Assembly: GCF_003012745.1 (NCBI RefSeq)
Contig: NZ_PXYK01000018.1
Span: forward strand, 1-64,000
Direction of reading: 5' to 3'
From: Kumtagia ephedrae
GTDB taxonomy: Bacteria; Pseudomonadota; Alphaproteobacteria; Rhizobiales; Rhizobiaceae
Length of the DNA stretch: 64,000 nucleotides
Positions within the stretch are counted from its first letter, which is position 1. Each line of letters opens with the position of its first letter. The position numbers and the translations under genes were made by a program. Below are positions 22,801 through 31,339 of the stretch, piece after piece. The notes under the pieces were generated by a model, which was not told the DNA's origin, made no database searches, and saw nothing but the letters and a program-made list of their open reading frames with translations.

Positions 22801-24628
22801 CGAGCAGACGCGCCTGATCGCCGCCTTCGACCACCGCGACATCTTCATCGACCCCGATCCGGACCCGGCTGTCTCCTTCGCTGAGCGCAGGCGCATGTTC
22901 GACCTGCCGCGCTCGAGCTGGCAGGACTACGACAAGACGAAACTGTCGGCCGGCGGCGCCGTGATCTCGCGCTCGCAGAAAGCGGTGACGCTGAGCGCCG
23001 AGGCCGCGGCCGCGATAGGCCTGACCAAGACCACCGCCTCGCCGGCCGAGATCATCAACACCATTCTCAAGGCGCCGGTCGATCTGCTGTGGTTCGGCGG
23101 CATCGGCACCTATGTGAAGGCGACCGGCGAGACCAACCAGGAGGTCAGCGACCGCGCCAACGACGCGATCCGCGTCACCGCCGCCGAGGTCCGGGCCAGG
23201 GTGATCGGCGAAGGGGCCAATCTCGGCGTCACGCAGCGCGGCCGCATCGAATTCGGCCTGCTCGGTGGTGCCTGCAACTCGGACGCCATCGACAATTCCG
23301 GCGGCGTCAACTGCTCCGACGTCGAGGTCAACATCAAGATCGCGCTGGCGTCGGCGATGCGCAAGGATGGGCTCAGCCGTCCCGCCCGCGACACGCTGCT
23401 TGCGGAGATGACGCCGGACGTCAGCGAATTGGTGCTGGCCAACAACTACCAGCAGACCCTGGCGCTGTCGCTGCAAAGGAAGCGCGGGCTGGCCGACCTG
23501 CCGCACCAGGCCCGCTTCATTGCCAATCTCGAGGCCCGCGACCTGCTCGACCGCGCGGTCGAAACGCTGCCCTCGGACGCCGCGCTGGCCGAGCGCCAGG
23601 CGCGCGGCGAGCCGCTGACCCGGGCCGAGCTCGGCGTATTGCTCGCCTATGCCAAGATCGTGCTCTTCTCCGACCTGCTCGACAGCGACGCGCCGGACGA
23701 CCCGCATTTCGAGGACGACCTGCTGGCCTATTTCCCGCCCCGCATGGCGAAGAAGTTCAATGCCGAGATATGCGGCCACCGCCTGCGCCGCGAGATCGTC
23801 TCGCGCGTTCTCGCCAACGATCTCGTCAATCGCGGCGGCCCATCCTTCGTGAGCCGGCTACAGGATGGAACCGGACGCACGGCCGCCGAGGTGACGCGGG
23901 CTTTCGCCGTCGTGCGCGACGGCTTCGCGCTGCCGGCGCTTTATGCCGAGATCGATGCGCTCGATGCCAGGATCGACGGCCAGCTGCAGCTCGAGCTCTA
24001 TCAATCGGTCGGCCGGCTGCTGTTCATGGAATGCGGCTGGCTGCTGAAGAACGACCACACCGACGCGCCGGTCGGCGAGCGCATCGCCGAGCTGCACAAG
24101 GCGCGCGCGGCGCTGGAGCCGAAGCTCGTTTCGCTGCTGCCCGCCTACCTCCGTGCCAGGCTCGACGAGCGGCGGCAGGGTTTTGTCCTTGCCGGCGCAC
24201 CGGAAGGGCTTGCCGAGAAGCTCGCCAATGCCGATGCCGTGCAGACGATCCCCGACATCGCGCTGGTGGCCCGCACCGCCGGCGCCGATATCGTTGAAGC
24301 TGCCAAGGCCTTCTTCGCGGTCGGCGAGGCGTTCCGCATCGACCGTATCGAGGACGCGGCGCGGGCGATCGCCACGACCGACTATTACGACGGCATGGCG
24401 CTGACGAGGGCGACGGACACGATCGCTGCCGCCGGCCGCGGCATCGCGGTTGCGGCGCTTGCGGCAGACGAGGGCAGCGGCGAGCCGGTGGCCCGCTGGC
24501 TGGAGGCCGGCGGCGAACGCGTCGCCCGCACCCGCGAGCGGCTGCAGGCGCTCACCGAGGGCGGGGACATCACCGTATCGCGGCTGACCGTGGCGGCGGG
24601 GCTGATACACGATCTGACCGTGGTGTAG
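19850..24628 (+). CDS. gdhB: NAD-specific glutamate dehydrogenase, large (~180 kDa) class
   Basis: A 1592-aa enzyme of the large NAD-GDH class: oxidative deamination of glutamate to 2-oxoglutarate. It has long N-terminal regulatory ACT-like segments (e.g. VTVITVVNDNMPFLFDSVLG, ~residues 83-102) and a central catalytic part with GGLRWSDRAQDYRTEVLGL (~802-820) and VPVGAKGGFYPKRLP containing the catalytic Lys. The coenzyme-binding part around LWFGGIGTYVKA is followed by a long C-terminal helical region. The ATG at 19850 has GAGAGGGAAG upstream; an open frame back to 19709 overlaps the divergent AhpD-like gene and is rejected. The expected length is ~1600 aa, so the gene is intact. Confidence 0.96.
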   Translation: MAASVKTASELKKMAAGTEKKPARLADLLLARTPAEDVAAYEPAMLQRAAELAGKAVAAHRKGDSVVSIERDGGVQRDGRPVTVITVVNDNMPFLFDSVLGEITDTAGEPELVTHPVLVVRHGPDGVEEILDEGGSVRDHGADRLSVIHVHVKPVSAEEADGLRQRLGTVLVQVRAATADWKPMLARLDHAISDYRYAPVPLDAGAVKEAIAFLEWLRDDNFTFLGMREFHYSGGEKAGTLERSDKRGLGILADPDVRVLRRDNTHNGQTTPEIRAFLHGPDPLIVTKANAKSVVHRRAYLDYIGVKTYDSNGDLSGELRIVGLFTSTAYTRSVLKIPYLRSKAQAVIQKSGFDPADHSGKALINVLESYPRDELFQIPVPILRKHAEAILGLVERPRVRALVRVDQFDRFVSVLVFVPRDRYDSIVRERIGQYLKTVFDGRLSAYYPAFPEGGLARVHFIIGRSGGKTPKVEQATIEAAIRGIVRTWEDGLRDEAAAAGLDERLAGVAAKFPESYRGSFTAVEALADAEQVSGLSAENPIAIDYYRHADQKPGQAALKIHHYGEPVALSRRVPMLENMGFRVISERTFEVRGGDDALVFIHDMDLENAFGKPIDLSDRGARFEEVLLAVWHGEADNDGYNALVQTAGLWSREILILRAYGRYLQQAGIPQSQDVIANVLNRYPEVARGLFQLFTALFDPAAQDGAVTAKHLKAKIKDALQEVPSLDDDTIIRRYLNLIETSLRTNHFAAEMKGRSLAIKLDSRALDGLPDPRPWREIFVYGPEVEGVHLRFGRVARGGLRWSDRAQDYRTEVLGLVKAQQVKNAVIVPVGAKGGFYPKRLPPSSNRDLWFEAGRQAYINFVSSLLSVTDNIAADGSIVPPQDVVRRDGDDPYFVVAADKGTATFSDTANAISQAHDFWLDDAFASGGSAGYDHKKMGITAKGAWEAVKRHFREMNRDIQAEPFTVVGVGDMSGDVFGNGMLLSEQTRLIAAFDHRDIFIDPDPDPAVSFAERRRMFDLPRSSWQDYDKTKLSAGGAVISRSQKAVTLSAEAAAAIGLTKTTASPAEIINTILKAPVDLLWFGGIGTYVKATGETNQEVSDRANDAIRVTAAEVRARVIGEGANLGVTQRGRIEFGLLGGACNSDAIDNSGGVNCSDVEVNIKIALASAMRKDGLSRPARDTLLAEMTPDVSELVLANNYQQTLALSLQRKRGLADLPHQARFIANLEARDLLDRAVETLPSDAALAERQARGEPLTRAELGVLLAYAKIVLFSDLLDSDAPDDPHFEDDLLAYFPPRMAKKFNAEICGHRLRREIVSRVLANDLVNRGGPSFVSRLQDGTGRTAAEVTRAFAVVRDGFALPALYAEIDALDARIDGQLQLELYQSVGRLLFMECGWLLKNDHTDAPVGERIAELHKARAALEPKLVSLLPAYLRARLDERRQGFVLAGAPEGLAEKLANADAVQTIPDIALVARTAGADIVEAAKAFFAVGEAFRIDRIEDAARAIATTDYYDGMALTRATDTIAAAGRGIAVAALAADEGSGEPVARWLEAGGERVARTRERLQALTEGGDITVSRLTVAAGLIHDLTVV

Positions 24629-24640
24629 GACCGCGCCTGA

Positions 24641-24940
24641 TCAGAGATGCCGCTCGACGTCCATCCTCTTGTGCAGGATACGGATGACATCGACGCTGCG
24701 GTCGGTCAGCCGATAGAAGACGAAATGTGATCCGACGGGATATTTGAGATAGCCCTCGCGAACGCTGACGGGACGCCCTGTTCTTCGTCCGGCAGCCAGG
24801 TCCACCAGCACGGCGACAATGTCACCGTGGTAGCGGTCGGCTTGCTGCACCGACCAGTTGTCGAGGCTATAGACCCAGATGCGCTCGAGATCCGCTTCCG
24901 CAAGCGGCGATAATCGGTAGACCCGCTTTTTAGCTCGCAT
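24641..24940 (-). CDS. parE: ParE/RelE-family toxin
   Basis: A 99-aa RelE/ParE-fold protein. Features are YRLSPLAEADLERIWVYSLDNW, here LSPLAEADLERIWVYS, the central GYLKYPVGSHFVFYR strand pair and the C-terminal VDVIRILHKRMDVERHL. This pattern is typical of ParE gyrase toxins. The start codon lies inside the antitoxin gene (11-nt overlap), so translation is coupled. It sits directly downstream of gdhB, convergent with it. Confidence 0.9.
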   Translation of the reverse strand: MRAKKRVYRLSPLAEADLERIWVYSLDNWSVQQADRYHGDIVAVLVDLAAGRRTGRPVSVREGYLKYPVGSHFVFYRLTDRSVDVIRILHKRMDVERHL

Positions 24941-25175
24941 GCTTGGAATGCATGCGCTTCAGGAATGCGTCGCTGTCGAACGGCCGCGGTTCACCCGACT
25001 CCTCCCCCGCAGCGAGCGCGTCCTGTAGTGCTTTCACCTTTGCTTCATGTTCTTCAAGCAGACGAAGCCCGGCCCGGACCACGTCGCTGGCGGACCCGTA
25101 GCGTCCCGTCTTCACCTGCGCGTCGATGAAATCGGTAAAATGGTCGCCAAGTGAGATCGACGTGTTGCGTGCCAT
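24930..25175 (-). CDS. parD: ParD-family ribbon-helix-helix antitoxin
   Basis: An 81-aa antitoxin. The N-terminal ribbon-helix-helix (MARNTSISLGDHFTDFIDAQV) is followed by the ParD-typical GRYGSASDVVRAGLRLLEEHE. The C-terminal segment rich in acidic residues and ending FLKRMHSKHAS would neutralise the toxin. The ATG at 25175 has GGAG about 8 nt upstream. The upstream region carries an inverted repeat that would fit autoregulation by the ParDE complex. Confidence 0.92.
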   Translation of the reverse strand: MARNTSISLGDHFTDFIDAQVKTGRYGSASDVVRAGLRLLEEHEAKVKALQDALAAGEESGEPRPFDSDAFLKRMHSKHAS

Positions 25176-25200
25176 GGTTCGTCTCCGGTTGAACCGACAA

Positions 25201-25215
25201 TACCATTCGTTGGTA
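25201..25215 (-). promoter_or_regulatory. Inverted repeat in the parDE promoter
   Basis: TACCA - TTCGT - TGGTA, 25 bp upstream of the parD start. Read leftward, weak promoter hexamers TTGCAC and TATTGT (16-nt spacer) flank or overlap it. A ribbon-helix-helix antitoxin is expected to bind such a site. Assignment is inference. Confidence 0.55.
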
Positions 25216-25345
25216 CAAGTGCAAATTGCGCCGGTGCCGGCGTCCCTGCCCAGGCGGAACGGATATAGCGATCGAACTGCAACAAGAGACTTGGCATCCG
25301 CGCCGAATCTGGCATCGTCGCGCAACCCTACAACGAGGAGCATCC

Positions 25346-26719
25346 ATGACCGCGATCACCGCCGGTGCCGTCCCGAGGCGCGGCATCTGGGGCTGGATGT
25401 TCTTCGACTGGGCGGCACAGCCCTTCTTCACGGTGGTCACCACCTTCATCTTCGGCCCGTATTTCGTCTCGCGCATGGCCAGCAACCCGGCGGAGGGGCA
25501 AGCGGCCTGGGGCTATGGTGTGGCCGCCGCCGGGCTCGTCATCGCCATCCTGTCGCCGGTTCTCGGGTCGATCGCGGACCAGACGGGACGCAAGAAGCCG
25601 TGGATCATGGCTTTCGCAGCGATCAAGATTCTCTGCCTGTCGATGCTCTGGTTTGCTGCGCCCGGCTCCAGCCTGTTCGTCGTGCTGGTCTTCTTCTGCC
25701 TTGCGACCGTGGCGGCGGAATTCTCCATCGTTTTCAACGATTCGATGATGCCGCGCCTGGTCTCGAAAGCCGAGATCGGCCGTGTCTCCAATGTCGCCTG
25801 GGGGCTCGGCTATCTCGGTGGCATGATCGCTCTGATCTTCGTCGTGACCATGCTCGCCGCCTCGCCAGAGACGGGCAAGACGATCATCGGCTTGCCGGCG
25901 CTGTTCGGACTCGACCCGGTGCAGGGCGAGGACGCCCGCGCCACCGGTCCGCTGGCTGCCCTCTGGTATTTCGTCTTCATCCTGCCGATGCTGTTTTTCA
26001 CCCCCGACAGCGCCAAGGGCCTCGCGCTCCGTCCGGGCATCCGCGCTGGCCTGACCGAGTTGAAGGCGACCTTGTCCGAAGCGCGGCAACGTATCGGCAT
26101 CCTGCGCTTCCTCATCGCCCGGATGATCTATCAGGACGGCGTCAATGCGTTGCTGGCTTTGGGCGGTGCCTTCGCGGCCGCGATGTTCGGCTGGACCATC
26201 ACGGAACTCGGGATATATGGCATTCTGCTCAACATCGTCGCCATTTTTGGCTGCCTGGCAGCAAGCCGGCTGGACACGGCGCTCGGCTCCAAATGGGTGG
26301 TGATGACTTCGCTCGTCGTGCTGACCCTGGCCACCGTCGGAATCGTCTCGACCGGTCCGGGCTTTACTCTGTTCGGGCTGGCGGACCTGCCCGTGGAGGA
26401 TTCGGGCGGCATGTTCGGAACGGCGGCGGAAAAAGCCTATGTGCTCTACGGCCTGTTCATCGGCCTCGCTTTCGGCCCGGTGCAGGCGTCGTCGCGCTCC
26501 TATCTGGCGCGCAGCGTCTCGGCCGACGAGGCCGGCCGCTATTTCGGGCTCTACGCCTTGGCCGGGCGGGCGACCAGCTTCCTCGCGCCTTTCCTCGTCG
26601 CCACGGTCACGGCGCTCGCCTCGCCGCGCCTCGGCATGGCGATGATCCTGCTCTTCTTCGTGATCGGCATAGCCATTCTCGTCGGCACGCCCTATCCGGC
26701 TGACAAGCCGCGCGAATAG
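25346..26719 (+). CDS. MFS transporter, UMF1/Atg22-like
   Basis: A 457-aa membrane protein with about 12 hydrophobic segments, UMF1-like subfamily of the major facilitator superfamily. The N-terminus (RRGIWGWMFFDWAAQPFFTV) and DQTGRKKPWIM loop after TM3 are characteristic, as is the C-terminal half LYGLFIGLAFGPVQASSRSY. The ATG at 25346 has GAGGAG upstream. Substrate is unknown for this family. It is convergent with prpE, only 10 bp away. Confidence 0.9.
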   Translation: MTAITAGAVPRRGIWGWMFFDWAAQPFFTVVTTFIFGPYFVSRMASNPAEGQAAWGYGVAAAGLVIAILSPVLGSIADQTGRKKPWIMAFAAIKILCLSMLWFAAPGSSLFVVLVFFCLATVAAEFSIVFNDSMMPRLVSKAEIGRVSNVAWGLGYLGGMIALIFVVTMLAASPETGKTIIGLPALFGLDPVQGEDARATGPLAALWYFVFILPMLFFTPDSAKGLALRPGIRAGLTELKATLSEARQRIGILRFLIARMIYQDGVNALLALGGAFAAAMFGWTITELGIYGILLNIVAIFGCLAASRLDTALGSKWVVMTSLVVLTLATVGIVSTGPGFTLFGLADLPVEDSGGMFGTAAEKAYVLYGLFIGLAFGPVQASSRSYLARSVSADEAGRYFGLYALAGRATSFLAPFLVATVTALASPRLGMAMILLFFVIGIAILVGTPYPADKPRE

Positions 26720-26729
26720 CGCCTCGCCG

Positions 26730-28646
26730 CTACGCCTGTGCCCTCCCAACGCCGCGGCTTGCCAGCGCGGCGGCGATCTCGTCGAGAATGGCTGGGTCGT
26801 CGATGGTCGCCGGCATCGTCCACGGTTCGCTGTCGGCGATCTTCTGCATGGTGGCGCGCAGGATCTTTCCCGACCGCGTCTTCGGCAGCCGCTTGATCAC
26901 CAGCACGAGCCTCAGCGCCGCCACCGCGCCGATACGCTCACGCACCAGGGCCACGATCTCGCGCTCGATCTCCGCCGGGTCTCGCGCCACGCCGGCGTTC
27001 AGCACCACGAAGCCGCACGGCACCTGACCCTTCATGGCATCGGCCATGCCGATCACCGCGCATTCGGCGACGTCGGCATGCTCGGCCAGCACCTCCTCCA
27101 TGCCGCCCGTCGACAGCCGGTGCCCGGCGACGTTGATGATGTCGTCGGTACGCGCCATGATGAAGAGATAGCCGTCCTCGTCGACGAGCCCGGCATCCGC
27201 CGTCTTGTAGTGGCCCGGGAACTCCGCCAGATAGGCGTCGCGAAAGCGCTGGTCGGCGTTCCACAGCGTCGGCAGGCAGCCGGGCGGCAGCGGCAGTTTC
27301 AGCACGACATTGCCCAGCGTTCCGGTCGGCACCGGGTGGCCCGCATCGTCAAGCACCCGCACGTCGAAGCCCGGCATCGGCACGCCCGGCGAGCCGTACT
27401 TGACCGGCAGCATGCCGAGGCCGACCGGGTTCTGGGTGATCGGGTGGCCGGTCTCGGTCTGCCACCAGTGGTCGATCACCGGCACCTTGAGCTTGTCCTC
27501 CGCCCATTCCAGCGTCGGCGGGTCGGCGCGCTCGCCGGCGAGGAACAGCGTGCGGAACCCGGACAAGTCGTATTTCGACACCAACGCGCCCTGCGGGTCC
27601 TGGCCCTTGATCGCGCGGAAGGCGGTCGGCGCGGTGAACAGCGCGGCGACGCCATGCTCGGCGATCACCCGCCAGTAGGTGCCGGCGTCGGGCGTGCCGA
27701 CCGGCTTGCCTTCGAACAGCACCGTGGTGCAGCCGTGCAGCAGCGGCGCGTAGACGATATAGGAGTGCCCCACCACCCAGCCGACGTCGGAGGCCGCCCA
27801 GAACACTTCCCCCGGCTCCACCCCGAACTCGTTCTGCATGGTCCATTTCAGCGCGACCATGTGGCCGCCATTGTCGCGCACCACGCCCTTCGGCTGGCCG
27901 GTGGTCCCGGACGTGTAGAGCACGTAGAGCGGGTCGGTGGCGGCCACCGGCACGCAGTCGACATTGGCGCCGGCCGCGCGCTCGCGCGCCACCTGGTCGG
28001 CATAGTCGAGATCGCGGCCTTCGATCAGTTCACAGCGCTGCTGCTCGCGCTGCAGGATGATGCAGCGCCGCGGCTTGTGGCGCGCCATCTCGATGGCGCC
28101 GTCGAGCAGCGGCTTGTAGGCGACGACGCGGCCGGGCTCCAGTCCGCAGGAGGCCGAGACGATCACCTTAGGCGCGGCGTCGTCGATGCGTGTGGCGAGC
28201 TCGCGCGCGGCGAAGCCGCCGAACACGACGGAATGCACCGCCCCTAGCCTGGCGCAGGCCAGCATGGCGAAAGCCGCTTCCGGCACCATCGGCATGTAGA
28301 TGATGACGCGGTCGCCCTTGCCGACGCCCTGGTTCTTGAGCACCGAGGCGAGCGCCACCACCTCGCGCTTCACCTCGGCATAGGTGAATTTGCGGATCGT
28401 GCCGGTGATGGCGCTGTCATGGATCAGCGCCACCTGGTCGGCGCGGCCGCCGGCGACGTGGCGGTCGAGCGCGTTGAAACAGGTGTTGCATTCGGCGCCC
28501 ACGAACCAGCGCCCGTAGACACCTGTGGCCGGGTCGAACACCTTGTCCCAGGGCTTTACCCAGTCGATCGCGCGCGCAGCCTCGGCCCAGAATCCCTCGG
28601 GATCGGCCTTCCACGCCGCATAGACCTCGTGATAGCGCGACGCCAT
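26730..28646 (-). CDS. prpE: Propionyl-CoA synthetase (propionate-CoA ligase)
   Basis: A 638-aa AMP-forming acyl-CoA synthetase. The PrpE N-terminus is recognisable (YHEVYAAWKADPEGFWAEAA), as are the ATP-binding P-loop YTSGTTGQPKGVV, WWQTETGHPI and the C-terminal hinge and catalytic lysine in PKTRSGKILRATM. The last is also the usual lysine acylation control site. It activates propionate for the methylcitrate or methylmalonyl-CoA route. No other prp gene is adjacent. Acetyl-CoA synthetase activity is possible, but the N-terminal region favours PrpE. Confidence 0.92.
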   Translation of the reverse strand: MASRYHEVYAAWKADPEGFWAEAARAIDWVKPWDKVFDPATGVYGRWFVGAECNTCFNALDRHVAGGRADQVALIHDSAITGTIRKFTYAEVKREVVALASVLKNQGVGKGDRVIIYMPMVPEAAFAMLACARLGAVHSVVFGGFAARELATRIDDAAPKVIVSASCGLEPGRVVAYKPLLDGAIEMARHKPRRCIILQREQQRCELIEGRDLDYADQVARERAAGANVDCVPVAATDPLYVLYTSGTTGQPKGVVRDNGGHMVALKWTMQNEFGVEPGEVFWAASDVGWVVGHSYIVYAPLLHGCTTVLFEGKPVGTPDAGTYWRVIAEHGVAALFTAPTAFRAIKGQDPQGALVSKYDLSGFRTLFLAGERADPPTLEWAEDKLKVPVIDHWWQTETGHPITQNPVGLGMLPVKYGSPGVPMPGFDVRVLDDAGHPVPTGTLGNVVLKLPLPPGCLPTLWNADQRFRDAYLAEFPGHYKTADAGLVDEDGYLFIMARTDDIINVAGHRLSTGGMEEVLAEHADVAECAVIGMADAMKGQVPCGFVVLNAGVARDPAEIEREIVALVRERIGAVAALRLVLVIKRLPKTRSGKILRATMQKIADSEPWTMPATIDDPAILDEIAAALASRGVGRAQA

Positions 28647-28801
28647 CGCTTCTCCTCCCGATCCGGCTCCTCGGGCGCGGACCTTAGCCGCCGCGCCGTC
28701 CGATCGTCCATTTGACTATGGGCGCAAGCGGCGCAATGCCGCAATCGACCGAGGCATCGAATGTCCTTTGACAGCGCCGCCCGCTCCTGCTCAATGACGG
28801 C

Positions 28802-28966
28802 ATGTCGAAAGCGCTGTCGCTTGTCATCATCGCGTTGATGGTGATCCAGATCATCAAGCCGCTCGGCCTGCCCGGCCTGCGGCAGCGGCGCGACTTCTGG
28901 AAGCTGGCAGTCGCGGCGCTGGCCGCCATCTCGCTGACGGTCGTTCTCAGTCACACGACGACGTGA
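28802..28966 (+). CDS. Small membrane protein, 54 aa
   Basis: A short open frame in the 388-bp gap between prpE and the cyclase gene. The translation starts MSKALSLVIIALMVIQI, then IKPLGLPGLRQRRDFWK, then LAVAALAAISLTVVLS, ending HTTT. This is two hydrophobic segments joined by a basic loop, the layout of a two-TM hairpin. I believe similar small proteins occur in related genomes, but could not check. The ribosome-binding site is weak. It is divergent from prpE. Confidence 0.5.
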   Translation: MSKALSLVIIALMVIQIIKPLGLPGLRQRRDFWKLAVAALAAISLTVVLSHTTT

Positions 28967-29034
28967 GCGGCAGTTCGGACCGTCTCTCCGCAAACGGCAG
29001 GGGAGGGTGAGCCGGCCAGCGGCGCCGGTGCTGG

Positions 29035-29952
29035 TCATAACCCGGCTGGCGCAAACACCTCGACCGGCTCGGTCTGACCTTTCACCACATGGAAGCCGCA
29101 AGGCTCGAACCGACGATCCGCGTCGGGCCAGCCTTCGATGAAGGCGGCGCTGACCAGGACGGGGCGCTCCAGCGCCCGGGTCAGGCCCTCGATGCGGAAG
29201 GCGATGTTGACGGCATCGCCGAGCGCGGTGTTGATGCCCTTGCCCATCGCCCCGATGGCGGCCTGGCCGACATGCAGGCCGACGCGGCAATCAAGGGCGA
29301 CACCATGCCGGGATTTGAGCCGGAGGCGGGTCGGAGAGGCGGGCGCCGCTTCGACCGCCCGAAGCCCCACCGCGGCGAGCAAGGCCTGTTTCCGCGTCTC
29401 GGATCCGGTGCCGTGCCAGTAGGCGAAGACGCCGTCGCCGATGAACTTGTCGATGGTGGCGCCGTGGCGCTTCAGGATCGCGTCGCAATCGGCATACCAT
29501 TCGCTCAGCAGCGCGGCCGTCTCTTCCGCCGTCAGCAGGGCGCAGATCGCCGTGAAGCCTTTCAGGTCGGCGACCAGGATCGTGACCGGCTCGCCCTTCG
29601 GCGGCTCCGGGCTCAGGCGCGAGATCTGGGTCCGCTCCTCCGGCGGCAGACCCGCCGCCGCGGAGGTTCCGCTTTCCTCTTCGAAGGCGAGCATGGCGTT
29701 GCCGAGGCGGATGCGGTCGCCATGCCGCAGGACGCGGGCCGCGGCAACCGCCATGCCGTTAACGAAGGTGCCGTTGGCGCTGCCGAGATCGACGATCCAG
29801 AAACCCGCCTGCTCGTGGCGGATGGAGGCGTGCTGGCGCGACACGCTGGCGTCGGAAAGCCGCACGGACGCGCCTTCGCCGCGGCCGATCAGCGAGGCCT
29901 CGCCGAGCTCGTAGGCCGTGCCGCTGGTCAGGTCCCGCACGAGCGCCGGCAT
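29035..29952 (-). CDS. FHA-domain class III adenylate cyclase
   Basis: A 305-aa cytosolic protein. The N-terminal forkhead-associated domain (~residues 15-90) has GRGEGASVRLSD, SRQHASI and SANGTFVNG, which bind phosphothreonine. The cyclase domain (~120-300) retains all expected residues: metal Asp129 (VADLKGF) and Asp173 (KFIGDG), adenine-selecting Lys169 and Asp246 (LGDAVN), and transition-state Asn249 and Arg253. It should therefore make cAMP. FHA recognition suggests control by a Ser/Thr kinase, but no such kinase is encoded nearby. It lies 7 nt downstream of the flavin oxidoreductase gene and is probably co-transcribed. Confidence 0.92.
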   Translation of the reverse strand: MPALVRDLTSGTAYELGEASLIGRGEGASVRLSDASVSRQHASIRHEQAGFWIVDLGSANGTFVNGMAVAAARVLRHGDRIRLGNAMLAFEEESGTSAAAGLPPEERTQISRLSPEPPKGEPVTILVADLKGFTAICALLTAEETAALLSEWYADCDAILKRHGATIDKFIGDGVFAYWHGTGSETRKQALLAAVGLRAVEAAPASPTRLRLKSRHGVALDCRVGLHVGQAAIGAMGKGINTALGDAVNIAFRIEGLTRALERPVLVSAAFIEGWPDADRRFEPCGFHVVKGQTEPVEVFAPAGL

Positions 29953-29959
29953 CGGCCTG

Positions 29960-31339
29960 TCACGTCAGCGGCTTCAGGCTGCCGAACACCGTCGGCAGGA
30001 ACTCGGAGACCGTCGGATGGATGGGCACTGAGCGGACGATGGTGTCGACCTTGGCACCGGCATACATCAGGTCGAGGATGCCGTGCACCACCTCGTCGCC
30101 GCTGGCGCCCAGGATCGAGGCGCCGAGAATCCTGCGGCTGTCGGCGTCGACCAGCAATTTCATGAAACCCTCCGTCTCGCCGCGCTCGACGGCGCGGCCG
30201 ACCCGGGTCATGGCGATGGTGGCGATCAGGCAGTTTTTGCCGGACTTGCGCGCTTCCGTCTCGGTCATGCCGACGCGGCCGAGCGGCGGGTCGGTGTAGA
30301 GCGCATAGCAGGGGAAGCGGTCGCTCAGGCGGCGGCGGTCGCCGTCGAGCAGGTTGGCGGCGACGATCTCGTAGTCGTTGTAGGCGGTATGGGTGAAGGC
30401 GCCGCGGCCGTTGCAGTCGCCCATCGCCCAGATATGCCCGACATTGGTGCGCAGTTCGTCGTCGACCTTGACGTAACCGCGCTGGTCGGTCTCGACGCCC
30501 GCCGCGTCCAGCCCGAGATCGTCGGTGTTAGGGCGGCGCCCGATCGCCAGCAGGACATGGCTGCCCACGACCTCCGGGCTGCCATCGGTGCAGTCGACGC
30601 CGACGGCGATGTCGCTACCCTGACGCCGGAAGCGGATGCACTCCGCCTTCAGGCGGAAGGCGATACCTTCCCTGGCAAGAATGTCGCGGATCGCCTCCGA
30701 CACATCCTCGTCCTCCCTGGCGGCGAGCCGCGGGCCCTTCTCGACGACGGTGACCTCGCTGCCGAAGCGGCGGAACATCTGTGCGAATTCCAGCCCGATA
30801 TAGCTGCCGCCGACCACGACGAGATGGCGGGGCAGCTCGTCGAGCTCGAGGATAGAGCTGTTGGTGAGGTAGTTTATGTCGGTGACACCCGGCAGGTCAG
30901 GCACGACGGCGCGGCCGCCGACATTGAGAAATGTCTTCCCGGCCGACAGAACCTTGCCGTCGACCTCTATCTCGGTCGGCGAACGGAAGCGCGCATGACC
31001 TTCCACGAAGGTGACGTTTTTCGCCCCGTCCAGCCAGTCGCGCAGGCTTTTGCGCGAATCCAGCGTCACCTTGTCCTTGCGCGCCTTGACCCGCCGCATG
31101 TCCATGCCGACGGCACCGCCGAGCACCACGCCGTAGTCGGCGGCGCGTTGCGCCATCCGGGCGGCATAGGCGCTGGCGACCATGGTCTTTGTCGGCTTGC
31201 AGCCGGTGTTGACGCAGGTGCCGCCGAGGAATTTCCGCTCGATCAGGGCAACGCGCTGGCCTGCATTCGCCAGCCGCACCGCCAGCGGCGGGCCGGCCTG
31301 GCCGGCACCGACGACGATGGCGTCGTAGGCGGCGCTCAT
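29960..31339 (-). CDS. Flavin-dependent pyridine nucleotide-disulfide oxidoreductase (mercuric-reductase-like)
   Basis: A 459-aa member of the class I disulfide reductase family (dihydrolipoamide dehydrogenase/MerA group). It has the FAD site [12 protein letters not shown], the redox-active disulfide [13 protein letters not shown] (residues ~41-53), the NAD(P) site [26 protein letters not shown] and the C-terminal His motif [13 protein letters not shown]. No metal-binding N-terminal domain is present, and no mer genes are nearby, so mercury reduction is unlikely to be certain. The start ATG overlaps the upstream gene's stop (ATGA), indicating coupling with the DUF4126-type membrane protein. 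Confidence 0.93.
   Translation of the reverse strand: MSAAYDAIVVGAGQAGPPLAVRLANAGQRVALIERKFLGGTCVNTGCKPTKTMVASAYAARMAQRAADYGVVLGGAVGMDMRRVKARKDKVTLDSRKSLRDWLDGAKNVTFVEGHARFRSPTEIEVDGKVLSAGKTFLNVGGRAVVPDLPGVTDINYLTNSSILELDELPRHLVVVGGSYIGLEFAQMFRRFGSEVTVVEKGPRLAAREDEDVSEAIRDILAREGIAFRLKAECIRFRRQGSDIAVGVDCTDGSPEVVGSHVLLAIGRRPNTDDLGLDAAGVETDQRGYVKVDDELRTNVGHIWAMGDCNGRGAFTHTAYNDYEIVAANLLDGDRRRLSDRFPCYALYTDPPLGRVGMTETEARKSGKNCLIATIAMTRVGRAVERGETEGFMKLLVDADSRRILGASILGASGDEVVHGILDLMYAGAKVDTIVRSVPIHPTVSEFLPTVFGSLKPLT

Noticed and set aside
19796-23779. A 1327-codon open frame on the minus strand opposite gdhB
   Set aside because: It is a GC-rich shadow of the well-recognised NAD-glutamate dehydrogenase, full of His/Arg/Asp/Val runs and without any known domain.
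24641-25175. A novel defence system near gdhB
   Set aside because: The two small genes match the standard ParDE toxin-antitoxin pair in size, order and overlap; no other defence-type gene is adjacent.
29960-31339. Mercuric reductase (merA)
   Set aside because: The CVNTGC active site and MerA-like core are present, but there is no N-terminal HMA domain, no C-terminal vicinal cysteine pair (the protein ends FGSLKPLT) and no mer genes nearby.
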